DNA of 64,000 nt. It comes from Thermoleophilia bacterium (GTDB lineage: Bacteria > Actinomycetota > Thermoleophilia > Miltoncostaeales > Miltoncostaeaceae). The first letter of the stretch is position 1. Each line of letters opens with the position of its first letter. The notes below the pieces were generated by a model. The model was not told the DNA's origin and did not search any database. It saw only the letters and a program-made list of their open reading frames with translations. The stretch lies in contig JADGPG010000060.1 in NCBI GenBank assembly GCA_017882545.1, forward strand, positions 1 through 64,000, written 5' to 3'. Positions 28,103 to 36,788 of this stretch are shown one piece after another. A program made the position numbers and the translations under genes.

Positions 28103-29860
28103 TCACCCGGGCGGGATCCCCAGTCGGACGAGCGCCATCGATGCGATCTGACTGAAGGCGGGCGCGGCCACCGTACCGCCGTAGGCACCGACTCCAGGCT
28201 CGTCGACGGTCACGACGATCACCAGGCGCGGGTGGTTCGCCGGGACGTAGCCCGCGAACGACGAGACAAACAGCGACTGGCTGTACTTGCCACCGGGCAG
28301 CGGCACCTGCGCCGTGCCGGTCTTACCCGCGACCGTGTAGCCCGTGACCTTTGCGGCGTCGCCGGTCCCCTGCTTGGAGACGACCTTGCGCAGCATCGCA
28401 TCCAGCTCCATCGCCGTTTGCGGCGTGATGATCCGGGAGTTGGCCGGGTAGGCCACGGACTTGCCGGCGACCTTGCTCACCAGGTGCGGGGTGACCAGAC
28501 GCCCGCGGTTGGCGATCACCGCGAAGGCGCGGGCGATCTGGACCTGCGTCGCCGAGACGCCCTGGCCGATCGGCACGTTGCCGATCGAGACGCCCGACCA
28601 GCCCGGGCCGCCGTATTGGGGGTAGACGCCGACCGCCTCGCCCGGGTAATCGATGCCGGTCGAGTGACCGAACCCGAAGCGGCCGACCCACGACGCAAGC
28701 GCCGGATAGCCCAACCGCTCGGCCACCTTGACGGTACCGATATTGCTCGAGCGCTCGAGGATCTCGCTGACCGACCACACCGCGGTCCCGTGCTTCTCGG
28801 CGTCGTGCAAGGTGATATCGAACAGCGGGAGCGCTCCGGGAACCACAATCCGTGTGTTCGGGGTGACCAGGTGTTCCTGGAGCGCCCCGGCCATCGGGAC
28901 GATCTTGAAGATCGACCCGGGCTCGAAGAGATCGGTCACCGAGCGCAGTCGTGCCGCCGCCTGGTCGAAATGGGCACGGTCATTCGGGTTGTAGCCGGGC
29001 GCCGTCGCCATCCCGTAGATGGCACCGGTATTGGGATCCATGACGATCCCGCTCACGGCCTTCGCGCGGAATCGCGTCCGGGTGCCGGCGAGGATCGCTT
29101 CCAGGTTGGCCTGGATGTTCGAATCGACGGTCAGCTGGACGCTCTCTCCGGGCTTCGCCGGGCGGTTGACCGCGGTCGAGAGCGCCTGCCCACGCGGATC
29201 CTGATTCTCGACGACGACGCCCGGTGTTCCCGTCAGGACGCTATTTTCCTGCTGCTCGATGCCGGAAATACCGCCGTTCTGTCCTACGAGTCCGACCATC
29301 TGCGCACCGACTGGGCCACTCGGAAGGTCACGCGAGAACGAATCCTGGACGCTGATCCCGCTGATGCCGAGCTTGCGCACAGCGGTGCCGACCGATTGGT
29401 TGACCCCCTGATCGACGACCGAGTACCCGCCCGAGACGATCAGCTTCGCCAGAACGGCGGTCAGTGGCATCTTCAGGATCGGCGCGAGTTCGGTCGCGGC
29501 CGTCTGGGGGTCGGTGATCAGGTACGGCGTCGCGATGACGGTGTCGCTCAGGCGGTCGAACGCGAGCTCGTTCCCGTTACGATCGACGATCGCGCCGCGC
29601 TGCCCAGCGCTCACGATCGTCTTCTGCTGCTGGCCGGCGGCCATCGCAGAAAGTGTGCCGGCGTCGACCGTCCCGAGCCACCCCGCGCGCAAAATCATCA
29701 GCCCGGCGCCGACGACGGCGATCGCGCCGAGGATCCGAATCCTGCGCGCACCGTCGCGCCGGCTCAGACCTGCCGGCGCGCGCCGCGATCGGGCCCGGGC
29801 GCGCTGCCGGGAGACACGGGTCCCTGAGCGGCGACGATTCGAGCTCGAGCGGCGATCCAC
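28103..29860 (-). CDS. ftsI: Penicillin-binding protein / FtsI-type transpeptidase
   Basis: LFEPGSIFKIVP (SxxK), RSSNIGTVKVAERLG (SxN), VAGKTGTAQVP (KTG). Confidence 0.94.
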   Translation of the reverse strand: MDRRSSSNRRRSGTRVSRQRARARSRRAPAGLSRRDGARRIRILGAIAVVGAGLMILRAGWLGTVDAGTLSAMAAGQQQKTIVSAGQRGAIVDRNGNELAFDRLSDTVIATPYLITDPQTAATELAPILKMPLTAVLAKLIVSGGYSVVDQGVNQSVGTAVRKLGISGISVQDSFSRDLPSGPVGAQMVGLVGQNGGISGIEQQENSVLTGTPGVVVENQDPRGQALSTAVNRPAKPGESVQLTVDSNIQANLEAILAGTRTRFRAKAVSGIVMDPNTGAIYGMATAPGYNPNDRAHFDQAAARLRSVTDLFEPGSIFKIVPMAGALQEHLVTPNTRIVVPGALPLFDITLHDAEKHGTAVWSVSEILERSSNIGTVKVAERLGYPALASWVGRFGFGHSTGIDYPGEAVGVYPQYGGPGWSGVSIGNVPIGQGVSATQVQIARAFAVIANRGRLVTPHLVSKVAGKSVAYPANSRIITPQTAMELDAMLRKVVSKQGTGDAAKVTGYTVAGKTGTAQVPLPGGKYSQSLFVSSFAGYVPANHPRLVIVVTVDEPGVGAYGGTVAAPAFSQIASMALVRLGIPPG

Positions 29861-29864
29861 GGAC

Positions 29865-30284
29865 CTACGGCGTCGGATTCTTGGCGCGCAGGAAGGTCAT
29901 CTGCTGGGAGTTCTCCTGCTTCATGTTGAGCGCGCGCGTGGCGGCGGTGCGCACCTGCGCGTCCTCCTGCTGAAGCGCCTGATTGAGGTTCACAACCTCT
30001 GATTGGGCCTCACTCGAGCGCTGCATCGTCAAGCTGGAGCGGGTCGACAAGCGCAGGGTCGCGGCATTGATGAAGACGATGCCCCCGAGCATCACGGCGA
30101 GGCCGGGAACCCACAGCCACCGGCGGACCGTCTGCGCACGCGTGCGGGTCCGGGTGCGGGTCCGCGGTGCGGGCTGCGCCCGCGCGCGCCGACGGGGACG
30201 GGGCTCTTCGACCGGCCGGGTCCTTGTGGGGACGGGCTGGCGCCGCGCGGGTGCTGGGGCGGCGCTGCGGGCGCGGGTACTCAC
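29865..30284 (-). CDS. FtsL-like membrane protein with Arg-rich N-terminus
   Basis: Position between rsmH and ftsI; Arg-rich tail, TM segment WVPGLAVMLGGIVFINAATL, then coiled-coil-like region. Confidence 0.7.
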   Translation of the reverse strand: MSTRARSAAPAPARRQPVPTRTRPVEEPRPRRRARAQPAPRTRTRTRTRAQTVRRWLWVPGLAVMLGGIVFINAATLRLSTRSSLTMQRSSEAQSEVVNLNQALQQEDAQVRTAATRALNMKQENSQQMTFLRAKNPTP

Positions 30285-31219
30285 GCCGCCTCCAGCTTGC
30301 GGACGGCGCGCAGGCGCGCCGAGCGGGACCGCGGATTGCGGTGCATCTCGTCCGCGCCGGGCATAATCGCGCGACTGGCCACCAGTTCCCCCTCCGGTGT
30401 ACGACCGCATCCGCACACCGGCATCCCGGGCGGGCAGATGCATCCCTGGGCGCGCGCCCGGATGAAGCGCTTTACGATCCGGTCCTCCAGCGAATGGAAA
30501 CTGATGACGGCCAGCACGCCGTCGACCTCGAGGAGCTCAAATGCCGATTCGAGGGCATGCGGCAGTAGATCGAGCTCCGCATTGACAACGATCCGCAGGG
30601 CCTGAAAGACGCGTTTGGCCGGATGGCCTCCGGCGAACAGCGCACCCGACGGCACCGACCCGCGCACGACCTCGACGAGTTCGCCAGTGGTCGTGATCGG
30701 CGCGGCCTGCCGCGTGCGGACGATCGCGCGGGCGATCTGGCGCGCATAGCGCTCTTCGCCGTATTCGCGAAACCATCGAGCCAAGTCCGCTTCGGAGGCA
30801 TCGGCGACGAGGGTGGCCGCCGAAATCGGCTGGTCGGGGTTCATACGCATGTCGAGGGGCGCCTGCCGGGCATAGGAGAACCCGCGCTCGGGCCGGTCGA
30901 TCTGCATCGAGGAGATGCCAAGGTCCATCAGAATCCCATCCGCACGGACACCGTCATCGACGAGCTCGTCCAGGGCCACGGCGAAGTTCTTACGGATGAA
31001 GCGCGTCCGGCATTGGGCCGCGTCTGCGAACAGGTCGAAGAACGGCGCGACGTCGGGGTCCTGATCAATGGCGATGTAGAGCCCATCGGGGCCCAAGTCC
31101 TCGGCCAGGCGCTGTGCATGCCCTCCCGCCCCGAACGTGCAGTCGACCACGACCTGACCGGCCTCCGGCCGCAGGACCTCAAGGACCTCGTCGACTAGGA
31201 CGGGGTCATGGGCCGTCAT
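30281..31219 (-). CDS. rsmH: 16S rRNA (cytosine(1402)-N(4))-methyltransferase RsmH/MraW
   Basis: HDPVLVDEVLEVLRPEAGQVVVDCTFGAGGHAQRL, LMDLGISSMQID, GVLAVISFHSLEDRIVKRF. Confidence 0.95.
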   Translation of the reverse strand: MTAHDPVLVDEVLEVLRPEAGQVVVDCTFGAGGHAQRLAEDLGPDGLYIAIDQDPDVAPFFDLFADAAQCRTRFIRKNFAVALDELVDDGVRADGILMDLGISSMQIDRPERGFSYARQAPLDMRMNPDQPISAATLVADASEADLARWFREYGEERYARQIARAIVRTRQAAPITTTGELVEVVRGSVPSGALFAGGHPAKRVFQALRIVVNAELDLLPHALESAFELLEVDGVLAVISFHSLEDRIVKRFIRARAQGCICPPGMPVCGCGRTPEGELVASRAIMPGADEMHRNPRSRSARLRAVRKLEAA

Positions 31220-31223
31220 CGGA

Positions 31224-31673
31224 TCAGCCAACGCGATCGGCAAGACGCTTGGCACGGACCGATACCCCCTCTCGACGAAGTGCCGCGAATCGATCCGCGA
31301 GACGGTCGCCATCCCAGACCTCCAAGTACTCGCCAGCTCCAACGACTTTTACGCGCGACCCGAGTCCCGCGTGATCCCGCAACTCGGCCGGCAGCAGGAT
31401 CCTCCCCTGCCGGTCGAGGTCCTGTTCGAAGGCTCCCGCCGACAGGAACCGGCTGAGCTCCCGACCCTCGTCGTCGAGAACGCTCATCGCCCCGAACGTC
31501 CGCTCGATGAGGCCGGCCCATTCGTTGCGCGGCACGACGATGAGACATTCATCGATCCACCAGCCGACCACGGCACCACCGATGAACGGCTCACGAAGGC
31601 GCGCGGGAATCGCCAACCGGAAGCGGTTGTCGAGGCTGCACTCGTGGGTACCTGTGAGGAGCCGGCGATGCAT
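31224..31673 (-). CDS. mraZ: Transcriptional regulator MraZ
   Basis: Two SpoVT/AbrB-like halves: TGTHECSLDNRFRLAIPARLRE and FEQDLDRQGRILLPAELRDHAGL. Confidence 0.93.
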   Translation of the reverse strand: MHRRLLTGTHECSLDNRFRLAIPARLREPFIGGAVVGWWIDECLIVVPRNEWAGLIERTFGAMSVLDDEGRELSRFLSAGAFEQDLDRQGRILLPAELRDHAGLGSRVKVVGAGEYLEVWDGDRLADRFAALRREGVSVRAKRLADRVG

Positions 31674-31677
31674 GGTC

Positions 31678-31722
31678 CCCACCGTACCCCACATCTCCCC
31701 ACATCACAACGAAAGTACCCAC
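31678..31722 (-). promoter_or_regulatory. Putative MraZ-box operator: GTGGG repeats phased at 10 bp
   Basis: CCCAC on the plus strand at 31678, 31688, 31698 and 31718 (10, 10, 20 bp spacing) directly upstream of mraZ. Confidence 0.75.
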
Positions 31723-31821
31723 GATTTACACCACAGGGACCCCACATCCGGAGGCGGCCGCAACGGGACCCGGAGCCCCACGAACATGTGTTCCGTCCGA
31801 CGGGCGAACTAGTGTTCGGGT

Positions 31822-32157
31822 ATGACTGCAACCCTGTACGACATCAACACCGGCCGCCGCCACGACGCCGCGCGTCCGGTCGCCGACGCGCCCGCCCGCC
31901 GCCCGCTGTCGGCAACCATCGCCCTGTTCGGACTCGGAATGACTCCGGGGTTCCTCCTCGCGGGCGCCGCCTCGGCCCAGGGCGGCGCAGGAATGGTCAC
32001 CTCGGCATGGACGCTCGCGGGACTGTCCGGGCTCGTCACGATTGCCGCTGCCCTGCGTTCCCGCCAGATCGCCGTCCGGCGCCGGCAGCGACTCGCCAAA
32101 CGGGCCCGCGCCCAGACCATCCACGAAGCCCCGATCACCATGCGTCGCGCCGCCTGA
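31822..32157 (+). CDS. Small hypothetical membrane protein
   Basis: 111 aa with two hydrophobic stretches; divergent from mraZ. Confidence 0.55.
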   Translation: MTATLYDINTGRRHDAARPVADAPARRPLSATIALFGLGMTPGFLLAGAASAQGGAGMVTSAWTLAGLSGLVTIAAALRSRQIAVRRRQRLAKRARAQTIHEAPITMRRAA

Positions 32158-32214
32158 CCAGACCGCGTCCGGACATGAAACTCATCATGTCCGGACGACG
32201 ACCCTGACCGCGCC

Positions 32215-33135
32215 ATGCGCTACGGTCCAGGCAGTGTCCGTTCCCGCATTCCCGACAAGTCTCGCGTGATCGCAGCGGCGATCGACGTCGGTACGAACAC
32301 GACGCGCCTGCTGGTGGCGGAGGTCGAGGACGGACGGATCACACCGCTCGCCACCGACGCCGTAATGACCGCCTTGGGCGCGGGTCTCGACACATCCGGA
32401 GTGATCGCGGAGCCGGGCCTGGCGCTGGTGGTGCAGACAACGGCGGACATGGCCGTGCACGCCCGTGCGCTCGGCGCCGACCGGCTGGTGATCGCCTGCA
32501 CGGCCATCGGCCGCGATGCGCACAACTCCGCCGATCTGGTTGACCGCATCGCGGCCGCCACCGGGGTCGCACCACACGTGCTCACCGGCGAGCACGAGGC
32601 CGAATTGACCTACGCGGGAATCGTCGCAACGGGATCTCACGGCGGCCAGCTCGTCGCCGCCGATCTCGGCGGTGGATCGCTCGAGCTCATGGGTGGGCAC
32701 CACGGGAGACTGGACTGGGCAAATTCGTTGCCGATCGGGGTCCGCCGGATCACCGAGCGCCACCGGATCAGCGATCCGCCCGACCCGGCGACCTGGGAAC
32801 CGATCGCGGCGGAGGTCGCGGCTCTCGTCACCCCCGTGGCCGCCGATCACCCCGCCTCGGCGATTGTCATCACGGGCGGATCCGCGGCGGCACTCGGCGT
32901 GCTCGCCGGAACCGGGCGCCTCGACCGCGCCGCGCTCTCCGGCGTTCTGGCGGCCCTGGCGGGACGGTCAGCCGATGCCGTCGCGGCCGCGACCGGGCTC
33001 GAGCCCGCCCGGATCCGGCTCTGTCTGGCGGGGGCGGGGGCGCTCGAGGGTGTCCGGCGTGCGTTCGGACTTGACGGCCTCGAGATCTCCCAAGCAGGCT
33101 TGCGGGAAGGACTCGTGCTGGAGGCGACCGGATGA
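32215..33135 (+). CDS. Ppx/GppA family phosphatase
   Basis: AAIDVGTNTTRLLVAEV, VIACTAIGRDAHNS, LTGEHEAELTYAG, AADLGGGSLELM. Confidence 0.92.
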   Translation: MRYGPGSVRSRIPDKSRVIAAAIDVGTNTTRLLVAEVEDGRITPLATDAVMTALGAGLDTSGVIAEPGLALVVQTTADMAVHARALGADRLVIACTAIGRDAHNSADLVDRIAAATGVAPHVLTGEHEAELTYAGIVATGSHGGQLVAADLGGGSLELMGGHHGRLDWANSLPIGVRRITERHRISDPPDPATWEPIAAEVAALVTPVAADHPASAIVITGGSAAALGVLAGTGRLDRAALSGVLAALAGRSADAVAAATGLEPARIRLCLAGAGALEGVRRAFGLDGLEISQAGLREGLVLEATG

Positions 33136-33971
33136 GCACAAACGGCAGCAGCTACCTCGCCCACTGGGGGCTCGCCGAGCCGCCGTTCCTCATCGAGCCG
33201 GATCCGCGTTTCGCCTATGAGCGGGCCGACCACCGGGAAGCGCTCGCGCGCATGCTCTTCGGCCTCACGCAACTTGGCGGGATCGTGTTGATCACCGGCG
33301 AGATCGGCTGCGGCAAGACGATGCTTGCTGAGACCCTGCGCGGGATGTTGTCGGGGGGCGGGTACCAGGTGGTCTCGGTGCCAAACCCGCCGCGGACCAG
33401 CGCAGCATTGCTCGGCGCGATCCTGGATGCATCTGGCGGGCCGAGCGCCGGCGGGTCTGCGGCCCGGCTGGCCGGCCTCGTCCGCGAGCAGCTGCAGCAG
33501 GCGGCCGACCGCGGCCAACGGGTCGTCCTCGCCGTCGACGAGGCCCAGCGCCTTGATGCCCGCGCGCTCGACGAACTGCGGATGCTGACCAATCCCGGGT
33601 CGGGTGGGTCGGCTCCGGCCGTGTTGCTCGGGCAACCCGAGCTCAGCACCAAAATCGGCCGCTATCCCCAGGTCGCCCAGCGGGTCGTCGTGCGGTATCA
33701 CCTGCAGCCGATGCGCGCCGACGAGATCGAGGGCTACATCGGCCATCGCACGCGCGTGGCCGGGTCGCCGCGGCGCCTGTTCACCCGCCGGGCCGCGGCC
33801 GCCGTCCACGAGGAAACCGGGGGTACGCCGCGCCTGGTCAACCTCATCTGCGCCAACGCGCTGTTCGTCGGAGCCGCCCGAAGTGAAGACGAAATCGGCG
33901 CGGACACGATCCGGGACCTTGCCGAAGACCGGCGCCGGTCCGAACATCTCGCCGACCAGGGAGCACCATGA
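33132..33971 (+). CDS. ExeA/TniB-like AAA ATPase
   Basis: WGLAEPPFLIEPDPRFAY start, Walker A GEIGCGKT, Walker B VVLAVDEAQRL, GGTPRLVNLICANAL. Confidence 0.88.
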   Translation: MSTNGSSYLAHWGLAEPPFLIEPDPRFAYERADHREALARMLFGLTQLGGIVLITGEIGCGKTMLAETLRGMLSGGGYQVVSVPNPPRTSAALLGAILDASGGPSAGGSAARLAGLVREQLQQAADRGQRVVLAVDEAQRLDARALDELRMLTNPGSGGSAPAVLLGQPELSTKIGRYPQVAQRVVVRYHLQPMRADEIEGYIGHRTRVAGSPRRLFTRRAAAAVHEETGGTPRLVNLICANALFVGAARSEDEIGADTIRDLAEDRRRSEHLADQGAP

Positions 33972-34297
33972 GCGAGGTCAGCTACCAGACGTTCCTGTCG
34001 GACATCGGGCGGCTCGGCAGCGAGCGCTTCGTGCCGGTCGATCCCAGCGAACTCGATTCGCGCCGCAAGGATGCGGACCGGAAGCTCACGATCCGAGTCT
34101 CCAAGCAGCAGGCGAAGTGGCTCGACCACATCGAAGCGATCACGGGCAAGGGCATCGACGAGGATGCCGTCATCCGCGTGCTGATTGACCTCGGGCGCCA
34201 ACTGGAGGTGGACTGGGCCATGACCGCCGGCGCGCCCGCACTCCGGGCTGCGGTCGCCGACGCTGTGCGAGTGCGCAGGACCAGCTCCCGCGCCTGA
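33968..34297 (+). CDS. Hypothetical protein with ribbon-helix-helix-like segment
   Basis: KLTIRVSKQQAKWLDHIEAITGKGIDEDAVIRVLIDLG resembles RHH; overlaps the neighbouring genes. Confidence 0.65.
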   Translation: MSEVSYQTFLSDIGRLGSERFVPVDPSELDSRRKDADRKLTIRVSKQQAKWLDHIEAITGKGIDEDAVIRVLIDLGRQLEVDWAMTAGAPALRAAVADAVRVRRTSSRA

Positions 34298-34815
34298 TGG
34301 CACGTGCGTGGGACGTCAACGGGCTCGCCCCCAACGCCGGCTTCCGTGACGCTGCCGGGCGCATCGTGCTGACCCGCTGGCGCGAGATGCTCAGCTACCG
34401 GGACGGGACACTGGTCGGCGACGACATCGAGGAACTGCACGCCATGCGGGTCTCGTCGCGACGCCTGCGCGCCGCCATGGACGCGTTCGCCGACGTCTTC
34501 CCCGCCGCCTCGTTCCGGCGATATCTGCGAGAGGTCAAGCGAATCACCGACACGCTCGGCGATGCCCGGGACCTCGATGTGGCGATCGAACATCTGACGA
34601 TCCTGCTGCCGGAGGTCGACGGCGTCGACCGCCCGGGCATCGAGGGGCTCATCGACCGGTACGAACAGCAGCGCCGGGCCGAGGACGCGCGGATCCGCGC
34701 CCTCGTCGATCGGCTTGAACAGGAGCGCTTTGCCGATCGGTTCGAGGCCTGGGTCCACAAGCACACCGGCATCGACGTCGCAACGCTCGCTCCGGCACCC
34801 CCGGCCGGCGCCTGA
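34297..34815 (+). CDS. CHAD-domain N-terminal half protein
   Basis: LHAMRVSSRRLRAAMDAFADVFP...LGDARDLDVAIEHL. Confidence 0.85.
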   Translation: MARAWDVNGLAPNAGFRDAAGRIVLTRWREMLSYRDGTLVGDDIEELHAMRVSSRRLRAAMDAFADVFPAASFRRYLREVKRITDTLGDARDLDVAIEHLTILLPEVDGVDRPGIEGLIDRYEQQRRAEDARIRALVDRLEQERFADRFEAWVHKHTGIDVATLAPAPPAGA

Positions 34816-35399
34816 TGGCCAAGCCCCGCCCGGTCGGCGGCATCGACCCGACGCGTCGCGTCCGTCCGAACGCGCGGAAGATTCTTGCGATGCGGATTGA
34901 TGAGATCTACCAATACGACGGGCTGGTCGGCGACCCGGCAAACGTCACCGAACTGCACGACATGCGTATCGCCTTCAAGCGCCTCCGGTATCTGATCGAG
35001 ATCTTCGGCGATGCCTTCGAGGCAGACCTCGTCCCGTACTTGGACCAGGTCAAGGCGATGCAGGACCTGCTCGGCGACATCCACGACTGCGACGTCCAGG
35101 TCCCCATGCTCGGGGAGCACCTGGCGTGGCTCGAACGCCAGGAGACCGAAAGCGTTGAGCGGATGCTCACCAGCCCGCGCCGGGCCCGGACACCGGACGA
35201 TCCGGAAATCGCCCTCGCCCGCTTCAAGAGCCGGCTCGACACGGCCCGGCGCGCCGATGAGCGGCCCGGCATCCATACCCTCATGGCGATGCGCCGGGCC
35301 CAGCGGATCGCCCTCTACAACCAGTTCACCCACGAGTGGCGGCGGCTCAAGCATGCGCGATTCCGTCAGCGGCTCGAGCATGCGCTCGGCCTCGGATAG
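34815..35399 (+). CDS. CHAD-domain C-terminal half protein
   Basis: LHDMRIAFKRLRYLIEIFGDAF...MQDLLGDIHDCDVQVPML; TGATG 1-nt overlap with the preceding gene. Confidence 0.85.
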   Translation: MAKPRPVGGIDPTRRVRPNARKILAMRIDEIYQYDGLVGDPANVTELHDMRIAFKRLRYLIEIFGDAFEADLVPYLDQVKAMQDLLGDIHDCDVQVPMLGEHLAWLERQETESVERMLTSPRRARTPDDPEIALARFKSRLDTARRADERPGIHTLMAMRRAQRIALYNQFTHEWRRLKHARFRQRLEHALGLG

Positions 35400-35408
35400 G
35401 CGGGGTCG

Positions 35409-36083
35409 GTGAGCCCAGCGTCTCAACGGCTGGCGGTCGTCGGCGACATCCACGCGCGCCGTGACGCCCTCGCGGCGGTCATCGACGCGATCCGGGACGC
35501 CGGCATCGCGCGCGGGGTGTGTACCGGCGACGTCGTGATGCGCGGACCGGACCCCGCCGCATGTATCGCGGCGCTCCGCGAGCTCGATTGGCCGGTCGTG
35601 AGCGGCAACACCGACCGGAAGGTCGCTGCCGGTAGTCCGCGCCGCCCGGAGCACGCGGCCTCGTCCCGGGTCGGGTCTCGCTCCTGGACCTACCGCGAGC
35701 TCGGGCGGGCGGACCGGAAGTGGCTTGAGGCGCTCCCGGACGCGGTCCGCCTCGACCTCGGCGGGGCCAGGATCGTCGTCACCCACGGGGATGCCGACTC
35801 GGTCAGCATCCCCGTCAACGCCGCGACCTCCGATCGGGACATCGAGCGCCTGCTGCGGAAGCTCGACGCCGATGTGCTGGTCGTGGGTCACACCCACGAG
35901 GCGATGATTCGCACCGTTCGTACCGGGATCGTCGTCAATCCCGGCGCCGTCGGCGAGAGCCGGAATCCCGATCAGCAGCCGCACTGGGCGTGGCTGGAGG
36001 CGACCGCGGACGGAGTGACGGCCCACCTGGAGGTCGTCGAAACCCCACTCGCGCCTCAGCGCGACGACACCCCGGACGATTGA
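35409..36083 (+). CDS. Calcineurin-like metallophosphoesterase (YfcE/MJ0936-like)
   Basis: VVGDIHARRDALAAV, CTGDVVMRGPDP, VVSGNTDRKV, VVTHGDADSV, VGHTHEAM. Confidence 0.88.
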   Translation: MSPASQRLAVVGDIHARRDALAAVIDAIRDAGIARGVCTGDVVMRGPDPAACIAALRELDWPVVSGNTDRKVAAGSPRRPEHAASSRVGSRSWTYRELGRADRKWLEALPDAVRLDLGGARIVVTHGDADSVSIPVNAATSDRDIERLLRKLDADVLVVGHTHEAMIRTVRTGIVVNPGAVGESRNPDQQPHWAWLEATADGVTAHLEVVETPLAPQRDDTPDD

Positions 36084-36472
36084 TCCGGCCCGCGCAGCCG
36101 GTCGCCGATCCGCAGCCGTGCACCGAAGCCCGACGGCCCCTCGATCACCGTCCGCGCGCGCCGCGTCCCGACGATTCGCCACGCTGGCACCGGGTCGGAG
36201 ATGCGAATGACCACCCCGTCACCGTCGAGCAGGACGCACGCGATCGACATGCCCATCGCCCACGTGTGGACGTAGCGGCAGCGCGGCACCCATAGCGCCT
36301 CGTCGGGCGCGAGCGCACGCGTCCCGATCAGGCCGAGCGCCCGTGCCGGGAGCCGCTGGGCCACCCACGCGCGAGCGGCGATGACGGTGCCGTCATCGCG
36401 GATGATCGCGCCGGGCGGGTCGCACAGCCGCTGGATCGGCGGTAACGGACCGCGACCGGCGTCGTCCATCAC
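36056..36472 (-). CDS. DUF192 family protein
   Basis: ARAWVAQRLPARALGLIGTRALAPDEALWVPRCRYVHTWAMGMSIACVLLD pattern. Confidence 0.85.
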   Translation of the reverse strand: MMDDAGRGPLPPIQRLCDPPGAIIRDDGTVIAARAWVAQRLPARALGLIGTRALAPDEALWVPRCRYVHTWAMGMSIACVLLDGDGVVIRISDPVPAWRIVGTRRARTVIEGPSGFGARLRIGDRLRGPDQSSGVSSR

Positions 36473-36780
36473 GGGCTCGGGGTGATCGCTCCCTGCAGCG
36501 CCGCCAGGGCGCGGGCAAATAGCAGGCCCATCGCATCGGCCGCGTCGTCGGGGGTCGCGCGGGGCTCCAACGTGCGCATGCCGGCCGCCGCGAGGTCCAC
36601 GGCACGGCTGACGATCTGCCAGCGATCGACGGGGGCGACCTGGCCACCGCCCTCGGCCTGCAGTTCGTCGAACGCCTCCTTCTGGGCCCGCATGAGCTCC
36701 TTCAGGCGTTCCTTGAATTCCTCGGCCGCGCCCTCGCCGAACGCGAAGTTGAAGGGGCCGAATTCGTCGTCGTCGTTCAT
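36469..36780 (-). CDS. Hypothetical acidic protein
   Basis: 103 aa; 4-nt overlap with the DUF192 gene; no firm family. Confidence 0.55.
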   Translation of the reverse strand: MNDDDEFGPFNFAFGEGAAEEFKERLKELMRAQKEAFDELQAEGGGQVAPVDRWQIVSRAVDLAAAGMRTLEPRATPDDAADAMGLLFARALAALQGAITPSP

Positions 36781-36788
36781 TGCGCCCC

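Noticed and set aside
27566-29827. 753-aa plus-strand ORF
   Set aside because: Antisense to murE/ftsI with no recognisable motifs.
33132-34297. ExeA/TniB-like ATPase considered as evidence for a transposon
   Set aside because: No transposase, terminal repeats or target duplication seen; the genes are embedded in an overlapping operon.
34395-36182. 595-aa minus-strand ORF
   Set aside because: Antisense to the CHAD and phosphoesterase genes, which have clear motifs.
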